12,929 nucleotides of DNA from Planctomycetaceae bacterium. GTDB taxonomy: Bacteria; Planctomycetota; Phycisphaerae; Phycisphaerales; SM1A02. The stretch lies in assembly GCA_002684315.1 (NCBI GenBank), contig NYVB01000186.1, forward strand, positions 1 through 12,929, in the 5' to 3' direction. The notes beneath the pieces are model-generated. The model made no database searches, was not told the origin of the DNA, and was given only the letters and a program-made list of their open reading frames with translations. The position numbers and the translations under genes were made by a program. Shown here piece by piece: positions 1 through 6,526 of this stretch (the first letter of the stretch is position 1; the number at the start of each line of letters is the position of its first letter).

Positions 1-150
1 AGAATCATCCTCGAGGAGATTCCGGAGGACGTGGAGATCAGAATGGGTGCCACCGCCGCGGCCATCGTGCTTCCGGACGAAGGGTCACTTCCGAAACCGA
101 TGTTTCCGGAACTTCGTGCCTTCGCGAAGAAACTCGGACTCGTGGACTGA
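1..150 (+). CDS. C-terminal fragment of an unidentified protein, possibly HlyD-like membrane fusion protein
   Basis: Frame 1 is open from the first base and stops with TGA at 148-150, giving the last 49 residues of a gene that begins outside the window. The fragment includes IPEDVEIRMGATAAAIVLPD and ends in KKLGLVD. The pattern of a short beta stretch, then MGATA, then a hydrophobic AAIVL strand resembles the C-terminal beta domain of HlyD/AaeA-type periplasmic adaptor proteins, but 49 residues are too few to be sure. It converges on the sulfatase, whose stop codon lies 21 bp away. The coding call itself is well supported by the GC-rich third codon positions and the clean stop; the family assignment is a guess. 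Confidence 0.5.
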   Translation, partial: RIILEEIPEDVEIRMGATAAAIVLPDEGSLPKPMFPELRAFAKKLGLVD

Positions 151-171
151 GCCTCACGGCCTCCGAACCAC

Positions 172-1653
172 TCACCAGTCTTCGGACACGTCGTACTTCG
201 CTCGAAGCTCGACGAGGAGATCCTCCAGACGCGCTCGAACGACGGCACTGCCCGGATCATCCGCCAGCGAGTGAAGCTCGTCGGGGTCGAGCTTGAGATC
301 GTACAACTCGACTTCATCAAGCTCGGGAAAGACCATCAACTTGTAGCGCCGCGTGCGGACACCTTCGTGCTTGGGCACCTTGTGTGGTCCGAGTGATTCG
401 TAATACCGGTAGTAGAGTGCGTCCCGCCATCCGATGTCCTCGACCTGCGCATCATCCACCGACTCGAGGATGGGCAGCAGGGAACGACCCTGCGTGCGAG
501 CGGGAATCTCGGCCCCCATGATCTCGAGAAATGTCGGCGCGAGATCGATGTTCTGAGAAAGCAGTTCGGTGCGACGACCGGGAGCGACGACGCCGGGCCA
601 GCGGAGAAGAAAAGGTGTTCGAAAGGATTCCTCGTACATCCAACGCTTGTCGTACCACCCATGCTCGCCGAGATACCACCCTTGATCGGAGGTGTAGATC
701 ACGATCGTGTTCTCATCGATTCCAAGCGACTCCAGGGAGTCGAGAATTCTGCCGACCGAATCGTCGACGCTCGCGATGCAGCGAAGGTAGTCCTTGGCAT
801 ACCGCTGATACTTCCATCGGATCAGGTCATCCCCGGTGAGCTCGAGGGCGCGGAACGCTTCATTTCGAGGCTCGTAGGCCTTGTCCCACGCCGCACGTTC
901 CTCGGGAGTCATGCGCATCATCCACTCGGGCATCGTCAGCTTCAGATCCATGGGACGGAGATGGTCCTTGATGGTCATCTCCTGCATCGTGGAGGCACGT
1001 CCACGACCGGAATGATCGTCGAACAACGTGGCCGGTTCGGGGAGATCGATGCCCTCCATGTCATGAAGATGATCGGGACCGGGCATCCATTCACGATGTG
1101 GTGCCTTGTGCTGCACCATCAGAACGAAGGGTCTGCTTTCGTCACGTCCGGTCTGCAGCCACTCAAGCGCGAGATCCGTGATCACATCGGTCGTGTAGCC
1201 TTCGTGAAGCACCTCGCTACCGTTGCGAATCATCCGAGGTCCGTAGTAGTTTCCCTGTCCCACCAGTCTTTCATAATGATCGAAGCCGACGGGCTCACTC
1301 TTCAGATGCCATTTTCCCACCAAGGCAGTCTGGTAGCCCGAAGCCTGGGCGACCGCGGGAAACGTCTCCTGAGTGCCATCGAACACCTCACGGTTGGTGG
1401 GCACACCATGGTGTTGACTGAAGACCCCGGTCAGAATCGCGGCCCGACTCGGAGCGCAGATCGAATTTTCGACGTAATACCGGTCGAAGGTGATTCCACC
1501 CTGAGCAATCCGATCGATGTTTGGCGTCACATTCCGGTCTGATCCGTAGGCGGAAATCGCCTGCCAGGCATGATCATCGGACATGATGAACACGATGTTC
1601 GGCGGTTCTTCCGGGGGGGAGATGAGAATCGAAGCCAGAATGAGAGCAAGCAT
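172..1653 (-). CDS. Type I (formylglycine-dependent) sulfatase
   Basis: This 493-residue protein hydrolyses sulfate esters, probably on a sulfated polysaccharide; the substrate cannot be read from sequence. Residues 1-16 look like a short signal peptide, suggesting export. Visible family features are the metal-binding aspartates in IVFIMSDDHAW (D26, D27); the activation motif C66-A-P-S-R70, where C66 would be converted to formylglycine; GKWHL with K114 and H116; and YTSDQGWYLGEHGW (D323, Q324) followed by K336. Length and the C-terminal DUF4976-like part fit a complete enzyme. The SDQGWYLGEHGW form recalls the N-acetylglucosamine-6-sulfatase-like branch, which is only suggestive. The ATG start is backed by GGAG at 1660-1663, 6 nt upstream. 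The gene is divergent from the Nudix gene, and no formylglycine-generating enzyme is in the window. Confidence 0.95.
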   Translation of the reverse strand: MLALILASILISPPEEPPNIVFIMSDDHAWQAISAYGSDRNVTPNIDRIAQGGITFDRYYVENSICAPSRAAILTGVFSQHHGVPTNREVFDGTQETFPAVAQASGYQTALVGKWHLKSEPVGFDHYERLVGQGNYYGPRMIRNGSEVLHEGYTTDVITDLALEWLQTGRDESRPFVLMVQHKAPHREWMPGPDHLHDMEGIDLPEPATLFDDHSGRGRASTMQEMTIKDHLRPMDLKLTMPEWMMRMTPEERAAWDKAYEPRNEAFRALELTGDDLIRWKYQRYAKDYLRCIASVDDSVGRILDSLESLGIDENTIVIYTSDQGWYLGEHGWYDKRWMYEESFRTPFLLRWPGVVAPGRRTELLSQNIDLAPTFLEIMGAEIPARTQGRSLLPILESVDDAQVEDIGWRDALYYRYYESLGPHKVPKHEGVRTRRYKLMVFPELDEVELYDLKLDPDELHSLADDPGSAVVRARLEDLLVELRAKYDVSEDW

Positions 1654-1721
1654 GATTTTCTCCGTTCTTCCGATATGGTCGCCAAAAACGGGACTTTGCC
1701 AAGTCGAGGATCTACCATTCG

Positions 1722-1745
1722 TTTGATAACCGTCGAAATATCAAA
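1722..1745. promoter_or_regulatory. Inverted repeat TTTGATA-N10-TATCAAA, candidate operator
   Basis: The 109-bp region between the divergent sulfatase and Nudix starts contains a perfect 7-bp inverted repeat: TTTGATA at 1722-1728 and TATCAAA at 1739-1745, separated by 10 bp. The two half-sites are about two helical turns across, a spacing typical of dimeric regulator operators. It ends 17 bp before the Nudix ATG and 68 bp from the sulfatase ATG. It is AT-rich inside GC-rich sequence. No regulator gene is adjacent, so the role is inferred. Confidence 0.4.
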
Positions 1746-1762
1746 GAAAACGAGCTGGGGCC

Positions 1763-2155
1763 ATGAAGAATCCACTGAGAGCAGTCGCGGGTGTCATCAG
1801 ACGAGGTGATCTGATACTGATCGGGAAGAGATGCCAAGATGACAGCTATGGCGGACTCTGGGAGTTCCCCGGTGGCAAGGTCGAGAAAGGTGAGACCGAC
1901 ACCGAGTGCCTGAGACGGGAGATACAGGAGGAGCTCGGACTCGATGCCGAGATCGGATCCCTGATCCATGTCAATCATGCAAGCCCGACCTTCGAACTTT
2001 CGGTCTACCACGCAACACTTGAAGAAGGCGAACCCCAGCTGAGGGAACACGATGAATTTCGCTGGGTCACGGCCACGCAACTTCATGACTTCGACATGTT
2101 GCCGGCGGATGATCCGGTGATCGAAATCCTCAATGATTCGAAGAAGGATGGCTGA
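1763..2155 (+). CDS. Nudix hydrolase, MutT-like (8-oxo-dGTP diphosphatase type)
   Basis: This 130-residue cytoplasmic protein is a compact single-domain Nudix hydrolase. The full Nudix box G-x5-E-x7-R-E-U-x-E-E-x-G-U is present at residues 38-60, with the metal-binding glutamates in REIQEELGL (E53, E56, E57). The preceding GLWEFPGGK, and the small size, match the MutT group that hydrolyses oxidised nucleoside triphosphates and prevents transversion mutations. Other Nudix substrates cannot be excluded. The start is the ATG at 1763; only a weak CTGGGG stretch precedes it. It is divergent from the sulfatase and converges tail to tail on the DUF4145 gene with a 5-bp gap, where no obvious strong terminator hairpin is visible. 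Confidence 0.9.
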   Translation: MKNPLRAVAGVIRRGDLILIGKRCQDDSYGGLWEFPGGKVEKGETDTECLRREIQEELGLDAEIGSLIHVNHASPTFELSVYHATLEEGEPQLREHDEFRWVTATQLHDFDMLPADDPVIEILNDSKKDG

Positions 2156-2160
2156 CCGGC

Positions 2161-3009
2161 TCAGGCCTCACCGCGAAGCTGACGGCGCTTGAGAAGCTGC
2201 ATCGCCTGGACCAGTTCCGCCCGCTCCTGCAGATAGGCGCGCTCGGCCTCCGCCATGTCAGATTTCACCTGGGAAAGCTGGCTTTCGGCATTGCGCCGTG
2301 CATGACGTGAATCCCCACCGAACGCAGGATGCTCGTAGATGGCTTCGAGATCCATCGCCATCACCAGCGCGACGAAATCAGCGTCGATCAAAGGTTCGCC
2401 GGCCGCCATGGCCACCATGTTCAATGCCTTCAATTCGATGCGATACCGCTTGCAGACCGCTTCCGAGTCTTCATTCTCCCGGAAGAGAAGAAGTGCATCC
2501 CTGGTCCTGCGTCGTCGTTCCTCGATTCGATCCTCGAGCGCGTGAATCTGATCGTGCAGATCCGATTCCTCGGAGCTCGGGGGAGCCTGTGGTTCGGGAG
2601 GGTTGAACTCCCCGATGTCGAATCGTCCTCCGCGAACGATGTTTCGGGCGTACCAACCCGACAATCGGTGTGCATCATGAAGGCGTCGCATCGCGGTCGG
2701 TGCGGGGGTGGCGTTTCCGTGAACCGCCGCATTGCCGTCACGGCGAATCGCGTGCATGCCATCGGCCTGCCTTCGAGGCAGAGAACCCTCGCGCTCGAGC
2801 ATTCCGAGCATGGTGCTCAGATCGGCTTCCTGCATTCCCGGAATCGCCAGGGAAGCGAGTCGCTTGGCCATCAGCTCGATCATCAGACGAAGTTTGAAGA
2901 GGCAGGAATCGGGATCGGAGTGAACGTAATGCTCGGCCTGGCGGGCGAGATGCGAGACTCTGGGATCGCAGCGATCGAGAAAACCGAAATTCGTGCTGGA
3001 GTCACTCAT
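2161..3009 (-). CDS. DUF4145-like domain protein with coiled-coil regions
   Basis: A 282-residue soluble protein. Residues 7-125 resemble the DUF4145 domain found at the N terminus of type I restriction HsdR subunits and as stand-alone proteins: FGFLDRCDPRVSHLARQAEH, then SDPDSCLFKLRLMIELMAKR, then MHAIRRDGNAAVHGN and a terminal LSGWYARN. After a Pro-rich linker (138-146) there is a charged helical stretch (149-185) and a second likely coiled coil (237-275) rich in E, R, Q and A. No helicase, nuclease or methyltransferase motif follows, so it is not a truncated HsdR. The start is decided by a GGAGGTGA Shine-Dalgarno 4 nt upstream, and the ATG overlaps the TerB-like stop as ATGA, implying translational coupling. 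Function unknown; a scaffold or regulatory role is inference. Confidence 0.75.
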   Translation of the reverse strand: MSDSSTNFGFLDRCDPRVSHLARQAEHYVHSDPDSCLFKLRLMIELMAKRLASLAIPGMQEADLSTMLGMLEREGSLPRRQADGMHAIRRDGNAAVHGNATPAPTAMRRLHDAHRLSGWYARNIVRGGRFDIGEFNPPEPQAPPSSEESDLHDQIHALEDRIEERRRRTRDALLLFRENEDSEAVCKRYRIELKALNMVAMAAGEPLIDADFVALVMAMDLEAIYEHPAFGGDSRHARRNAESQLSQVKSDMAEAERAYLQERAELVQAMQLLKRRQLRGEA

Positions 3010-3470
3010 GCGGTCACCTCCGGATCCCGATCCAAGGAGCCATCAGCGGAGTCGTCCTGCGACTGAACGTCGAGCATGCTCGACATGACCCGTGCGTTCA
3101 CGCACATCCGCTGGAAGTCGTCTTCCGAAAATTCCAGAGCGGAAGCGAGGGTCGAGGCCCACCTGACCTCGAGGGGATGCATGCTTCGATTGGCGTAGGC
3201 GATCATCATGACCCCGGTCATGATCCGCTCGCCATACTCCCGTGGCAGCTGGCGCAGCATCCCGAGGCAGTCGAGGAGAGTCATCTCATCGAGAAGATCA
3301 CCAGACTTCACGCTGAGACAGTCCTCTTCGGAAATCCCGAGAATGGCCTGTGCGTACAGCCCCCCGGCGGCCTGCCGGGCGGTTTCCGGGTTTCCATCGG
3401 CGACGCTCATCGCCCGCGCGGCGAGAAACCAGACCATGGCCACTTTTTCTTCGAGGGTCTCCAGAGGCAT
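3006..3470 (-). CDS. TerB-like domain protein
   Basis: From the ATG at 3468-3470 this is a 154-residue cytoplasmic, largely helical protein. It shows a TerB/DjlA-like layout: an N-terminal helix with FLAARAMSVADGNPE (residues 15-29), and a second half with ERIMTGVMMIAYANRSMHPL followed by EVRWASTLASALEFSEDDFQ (residues 81-120). That pairing of an acidic ADG site with an (A)YAN..MHP.E motif and a helix ending in s.ddf is typical of TerB-type proteins, sometimes linked to tellurite or general stress responses. The open frame extends to 3581, but the extra 37 codons have low GC at third positions unlike the rest and would collide with the divergent lipoprotein gene, so the internal start was preferred. 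The gene is upstream of, and overlaps by 4 bp, the DUF4145-like gene. Confidence 0.7.
   Translation of the reverse strand: MPLETLEEKVAMVWFLAARAMSVADGNPETARQAAGGLYAQAILGISEEDCLSVKSGDLLDEMTLLDCLGMLRQLPREYGERIMTGVMMIAYANRSMHPLEVRWASTLASALEFSEDDFQRMCVNARVMSSMLDVQSQDDSADGSLDRDPEVTA
3014..3021 (-). promoter_or_regulatory. Strong Shine-Dalgarno GGAGGTGA for the DUF4145-like gene
   Basis: On the minus strand GGAGGTGA lies 4 nt before the DUF4145-like ATG and inside the last codons of the TerB-like gene (encoding PEVTA). It is the best Shine-Dalgarno match noticed in the window; most other starts here have weak sites. It fixes the start at 3009 and indicates efficient independent initiation in addition to coupling. 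Confidence 0.75.
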
Positions 3471-3574
3471 GCAGGGGAGTGTCGCAGGTCCGAGGGCAAC
3501 GAACAAGGCATGAATCCACAAGGAATGATGACTGAGGGTTGGACGCGGGAACCTCGCTCGACGATGATCTGGGC

Positions 3575-4117
3575 ATGACACGACACCACATGAATCGGAA
3601 TCGTCTTCGCTGCCTCGGTCTTTCAGTGCTGTTGCTGGGAGGAGGCATCGCCCTGACGAGCGGGTGCGACGACCAGAATCAGACGGTCGATCTCACCAAT
3701 GAGACCAGTGCATTGGAAAACACGAGCAACAAGGTGGGAAATTCGATCAATGCGATCGTCAGGGACCTGCCCATGTTCGAAGAGGGCAGACCCAAGATGT
3801 ACCAGGCCTCTCTCGATGTCTTCTGGATGAACGTGACCTCGACACGATTGGGACTGGGGCGATTCCAACGAGACATCGATGCCACACCCGGACTCATGAA
3901 GATCGCAACCAACCTCTGGATCGGAAGAATCCAGGACTCGATGACGAAGGCGACGGAGGCCGGCGCGTTCTCCAAGGATGGACGGGTCGCGCTGATCCTG
4001 GGGGAGGCCTTCGGCAAGGAACGTGTCGACGGGGAACTTCAGAAGATCGTCGATCTCAAGAATCAGATCGAAACCAAGATCTCGCTTCAGGGCGCCAGCA
4101 CGGACACCGGCAGGTGA
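3575..4117 (+). CDS. Putative lipoprotein of unknown function
   Basis: I do not recognise the family. The 180-residue product starts with a basic segment, a hydrophobic core LGLSVLLLGGGIAL and the imperfect lipobox TSG-C (cysteine 31), so it is probably an exported lipoprotein. The mature part, about 150 residues, is predicted mostly helical and rich in charged residues, with NETSALENTSNKVGNSINAI near the start and a C-terminal amphipathic stretch ending in LKNQIETKISLQ. No transmembrane helix is seen after the signal. Starts at 3539 (TTG), 3575 (ATG) and 3590 (ATG) are in frame; the first places 12 acidic residues ahead of the signal and was rejected, while 3590 remains possible. The stop overlaps the GTG of the RNA methyltransferase gene (GTGA, 4114-4117). 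Confidence 0.7.
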   Translation: MTRHHMNRNRLRCLGLSVLLLGGGIALTSGCDDQNQTVDLTNETSALENTSNKVGNSINAIVRDLPMFEEGRPKMYQASLDVFWMNVTSTRLGLGRFQRDIDATPGLMKIATNLWIGRIQDSMTKATEAGAFSKDGRVALILGEAFGKERVDGELQKIVDLKNQIETKISLQGASTDTGR

Positions 4118-5061
4118 ACGACGACCCCACTCAGGAGTTCCCTCCGGAGCAACTTCGAGAGCGTCTTCAGCTGATTCTGCCGGAGGAAAGATATGAGGCC
4201 TTTCTCGACCAGGCTTTGCTGCCGAAGAGAGCCCATGTCAGGGTGAACACCCTGCGAAGCGACGTGGTCGAGGTTCGCGAGGATCTCGAGCGAATGGGAA
4301 TCGAACACCACATCCTGAGCTGGTGCGATCATGCCTTCGCGACCGCAGCGGAGCCCCGGGCCCTGCAGAATTCAAGGCTCTGGAAGAACGGTGGCTTTCA
4401 TATCCAGTCACCCTCCAGCATCGCCACGAGCCTGATCCTTCAACCGGAACCGGGCGAGAGAATTCTCGACATGTGCGCCGCGCCGGGAAGCAAGACGTCA
4501 CACATCGCCGCCTTGATGAACAACGAGGGTGAGTTGATCGCGAACGATCTCTCGAAACCCAGGATGCATCGCATGAGAGCATTGCTCGAACTGATGGGCG
4601 CGCGTGCCCAGGTCAGACGAACTGCGGGTGAACAGATCGGACGCCGAGAACCCGTGAGCTTCGACCGGGTGCTCGTCGATGCGCCCTGCAGCGGCGAAGG
4701 CAGGATGCGTCCCGATGATCCGGGGAGTTACAAGAACTGGCGACCGAAGGTGCCGAAGCAACTCGGATCAAGACAGAAGAGTCTTCTGCATTCGGCGATC
4801 GAAGCGGTTCGCCCGGGCGGCATCGTGGTCTATTCCACATGCACCTTCTCGGTGGAGGAGAATGAGATGGTGCTGGCTCGCGCCCTGAAACTCTATGAAG
4901 GCCGAATCGAGATGCAGGAGCTTCCGATCGAACTCCCGGGGGCGATGCCACCCTGCAGCACATGGCAGAACAAGGCCCTTCCGGAGATTCCGGGTGCACG
5001 GCGTCTCGGACCACCGGAATACGATGGCTTCTTCATCGCTCGTCTGGTGAAAGTCGGTTGA
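4114..5061 (+). CDS. RsmB/NOP-family RNA (cytosine-5) methyltransferase
   Basis: This 315-residue enzyme should transfer a methyl group from S-adenosylmethionine to C5 of a cytosine in rRNA or tRNA. Family motifs appear in order: VRVNTLR (residues 42-48) in the N-terminal RNA-binding part; motif I DMCAAPGSKTSHIA (119-132) for AdoMet binding; motif IV DAPCSGEG with C192; and motif VI YSTCTFSVEENE with C243, the expected nucleophile. The end, YDGFFIARLVKVG, is the usual last strand of the fold. At 315 residues it lacks the NusB-like N-terminal domain of RsmB and the C-terminal PUA-like extension of RsmF, so the exact target is unknown. It starts with GTG overlapping the upstream lipoprotein stop and has little Shine-Dalgarno of its own, so it is probably translated by coupling. 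Confidence 0.92.
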   Translation: MNDDPTQEFPPEQLRERLQLILPEERYEAFLDQALLPKRAHVRVNTLRSDVVEVREDLERMGIEHHILSWCDHAFATAAEPRALQNSRLWKNGGFHIQSPSSIATSLILQPEPGERILDMCAAPGSKTSHIAALMNNEGELIANDLSKPRMHRMRALLELMGARAQVRRTAGEQIGRREPVSFDRVLVDAPCSGEGRMRPDDPGSYKNWRPKVPKQLGSRQKSLLHSAIEAVRPGGIVVYSTCTFSVEENEMVLARALKLYEGRIEMQELPIELPGAMPPCSTWQNKALPEIPGARRLGPPEYDGFFIARLVKVG

Positions 5062-5071
5062 GTGACGTCAC
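5062..5071. repeat. 10-bp perfect palindrome GTGACGTCAC between convergent genes
   Basis: The 12-bp gap between the methyltransferase stop (5059-5061) and the RNase D stop (5074-5076, minus) is almost entirely the self-complementary sequence GTGACGTCAC. It has no loop and no flanking T-run, so it is not a standard intrinsic terminator. It may be a protein-binding site or chance. Confidence 0.35.
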
Positions 5072-5073
5072 GG

Positions 5074-6357
5074 TCAGCTGGCGGGGAGGTCTGAATGAGC
5101 GTCGACGATCGCACCACGATCACCCCACTCGATCGACAGCTTCGTACGACCTTCGATGAAGTCGATGAGCCACTCGCCGATGGCTTCCTGGCGCCAGTCA
5201 TCGGCCGCGAACAATTCCACTTGTTCATTCGATTTCTGAGCGAGGTACCAACTGGCAAGCTGCGCGCGGGAGATCACCATGCCGGGCGCGATTCCCTGTG
5301 CGTAGAGTTGAGTGCACAATGCCATCCAGAGAGAATCGACGACGACCTGTTCGGCTGCCGCTTCACTTGAAGGCTTCGGATTCTTCTCGGGAACGATCTC
5401 GAGAGAGTCGGCCTGATCCAGAATCGCCACGATCTCGGCGAACCACTTCTGAGCGGTCGGGCGGGGGAGCCCGCGGATGGCGGCCATCTCTTCAGGATTC
5501 TGAGGCTTCTTTCGCACAAGTTCCAGAAGCGTGCTGTCGGGAAAAAGAACGCGATGAGGTCGATCATCGATTTCGGCGAGCCGATCACGCTCGATCACGA
5601 GTGCTCTGAGCAGTGCGCGAGCACGAGGCTTGAGTCGCATTCCCTTGGAGATCTTTCGCAGGTGAGGTTCCGGATCGAACCCCCCGGGAATCCTGAGACG
5701 GACGTCACATTCGCGCAATGCCCAGGACAACGTCCCTCGTCGGTCAAGCTCCTTCTCGAGCATCGACCACAGCATCGGGAGGTATCGGACATCGTCCGCG
5801 GCGTAGCGAAGCTGCTGCCGGCTGAGTGGACGGGCATCCCAGTTCGTGAAGGTATGCCCCTTGCCGAGCCGATGCCCGGTGAAGGCATCGATCACGCGAG
5901 CCAGTCCGACCGGCCAGGGCAGGCCTGCGAAGGCGGCTGCGATCTGGGTGTCGATCACATTGGCGGCTTCGCACCCGATGGCATGCGGGACATACTTGAG
6001 ATCGACGCCACCGGCATGCACGAGTTTCTTCACTGCGGGGTCCGCGAGCATCTCCCAGACGGGATCCAGATCGGGCAATGCGATGGGGTCGATGATCGCG
6101 ATCATGTCGGTGGTGGCCAGTTGGACCAGACAGATCTGCGGGTGGTAGGTCTCTTCACCGATGAATTCAGTGTCATAGGCGCAGAGTCCGGCACCACGGA
6201 CATGATCAATGACTTCACCAAGCTCATCGGCGGTCGTGATCATCCGAGGGGCATCTGAAGGAACATCATCTCGCTCGAGAGGTGGTGTCATCACCTCGCT
6301 ATCGTCGGCATGAGCTTCCTCATGCTGAAACGCGCGCTTTCTTCGACGATAGTTCAC
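5074..6357 (-). CDS. rnd: Ribonuclease D (DEDDy 3'-5' exonuclease with HRDC domain)
   Basis: This 427-residue cytoplasmic protein matches RNase D, which trims the 3' ends of tRNA precursors and other RNAs. The exonuclease domain spans about residues 38-215 with all catalytic residues: D62 and E64 in CAYDTEF, D119 in HAGGVDLKY, and Y185 with D189 in YAADDVRYL. An HRDC domain follows at about 240-318 (RARALLRALVIERDRLAEID and IRGLPRP). The C-terminal region (340-411) has the RNase D style IAPGMVISRAQLASWY and WRQEAIGEWL. Residues 1-37 are a charged extension not seen in short RNase D proteins. The start is GTG at 6357; an ATG 22 codons inside (6291) is an alternative. The gene is divergent from the SYLF lipoprotein gene. 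Confidence 0.93.
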   Translation of the reverse strand: MNYRRRKRAFQHEEAHADDSEVMTPPLERDDVPSDAPRMITTADELGEVIDHVRGAGLCAYDTEFIGEETYHPQICLVQLATTDMIAIIDPIALPDLDPVWEMLADPAVKKLVHAGGVDLKYVPHAIGCEAANVIDTQIAAAFAGLPWPVGLARVIDAFTGHRLGKGHTFTNWDARPLSRQQLRYAADDVRYLPMLWSMLEKELDRRGTLSWALRECDVRLRIPGGFDPEPHLRKISKGMRLKPRARALLRALVIERDRLAEIDDRPHRVLFPDSTLLELVRKKPQNPEEMAAIRGLPRPTAQKWFAEIVAILDQADSLEIVPEKNPKPSSEAAAEQVVVDSLWMALCTQLYAQGIAPGMVISRAQLASWYLAQKSNEQVELFAADDWRQEAIGEWLIDFIEGRTKLSIEWGDRGAIVDAHSDLPAS

Positions 6358-6380
6358 TGAAATGCCTGCCTGTGGGTGAC

Positions 6381-6403
6381 GGTCATCATTATCAAAAATG
6401 ACC
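6381..6403. promoter_or_regulatory. Inverted repeat GGTCAT-N11-ATGACC in the RNase D/SYLF divergent region
   Basis: The 169-bp region between the divergent RNase D and SYLF starts (6358-6526) holds a 6-bp perfect inverted repeat, GGTCAT at 6381-6386 and ATGACC at 6398-6403, around an AT-rich core. It begins 23 bp upstream of the RNase D GTG. The core also contains TATCAAA (6390-6396), the same heptamer as the sulfatase/Nudix repeat. A second AT-rich patch, TTAGAGTTAATTT, lies at about 6454-6466 and could be part of the SYLF promoter. No convincing -35/-10 pair was assigned. Confidence 0.3.
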
Positions 6404-6526
6404 TGAGTAAGCGCCAGATGGTACCACCCTCAGGCCGTGGCGGCTTCAGTCGGTTAGAGTTAATTTCAGATCACTACGGCCAGGACACCGAAAAAACACG
6501 GCACATCAAGCAAGAGGGAATGCCAA

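Noticed and set aside
661..1542. 293-codon plus-strand open frame opposite the sulfatase
   Set aside because: It lies fully antisense to a gene with intact catalytic motifs. Long antisense frames are common in GC-rich genes, and its product shows no recognisable domain.
2329..3066. 245-codon plus-strand open frame opposite the DUF4145-like gene
   Set aside because: Antisense shadow of a gene with a strong Shine-Dalgarno and domain similarity; no coherent protein features.
3471..3581. N-terminal extension of the TerB-like gene to an ATG at 3581
   Set aside because: Third-position GC is low in these 37 codons, there is no TerB similarity, and it would overlap the divergent lipoprotein start.
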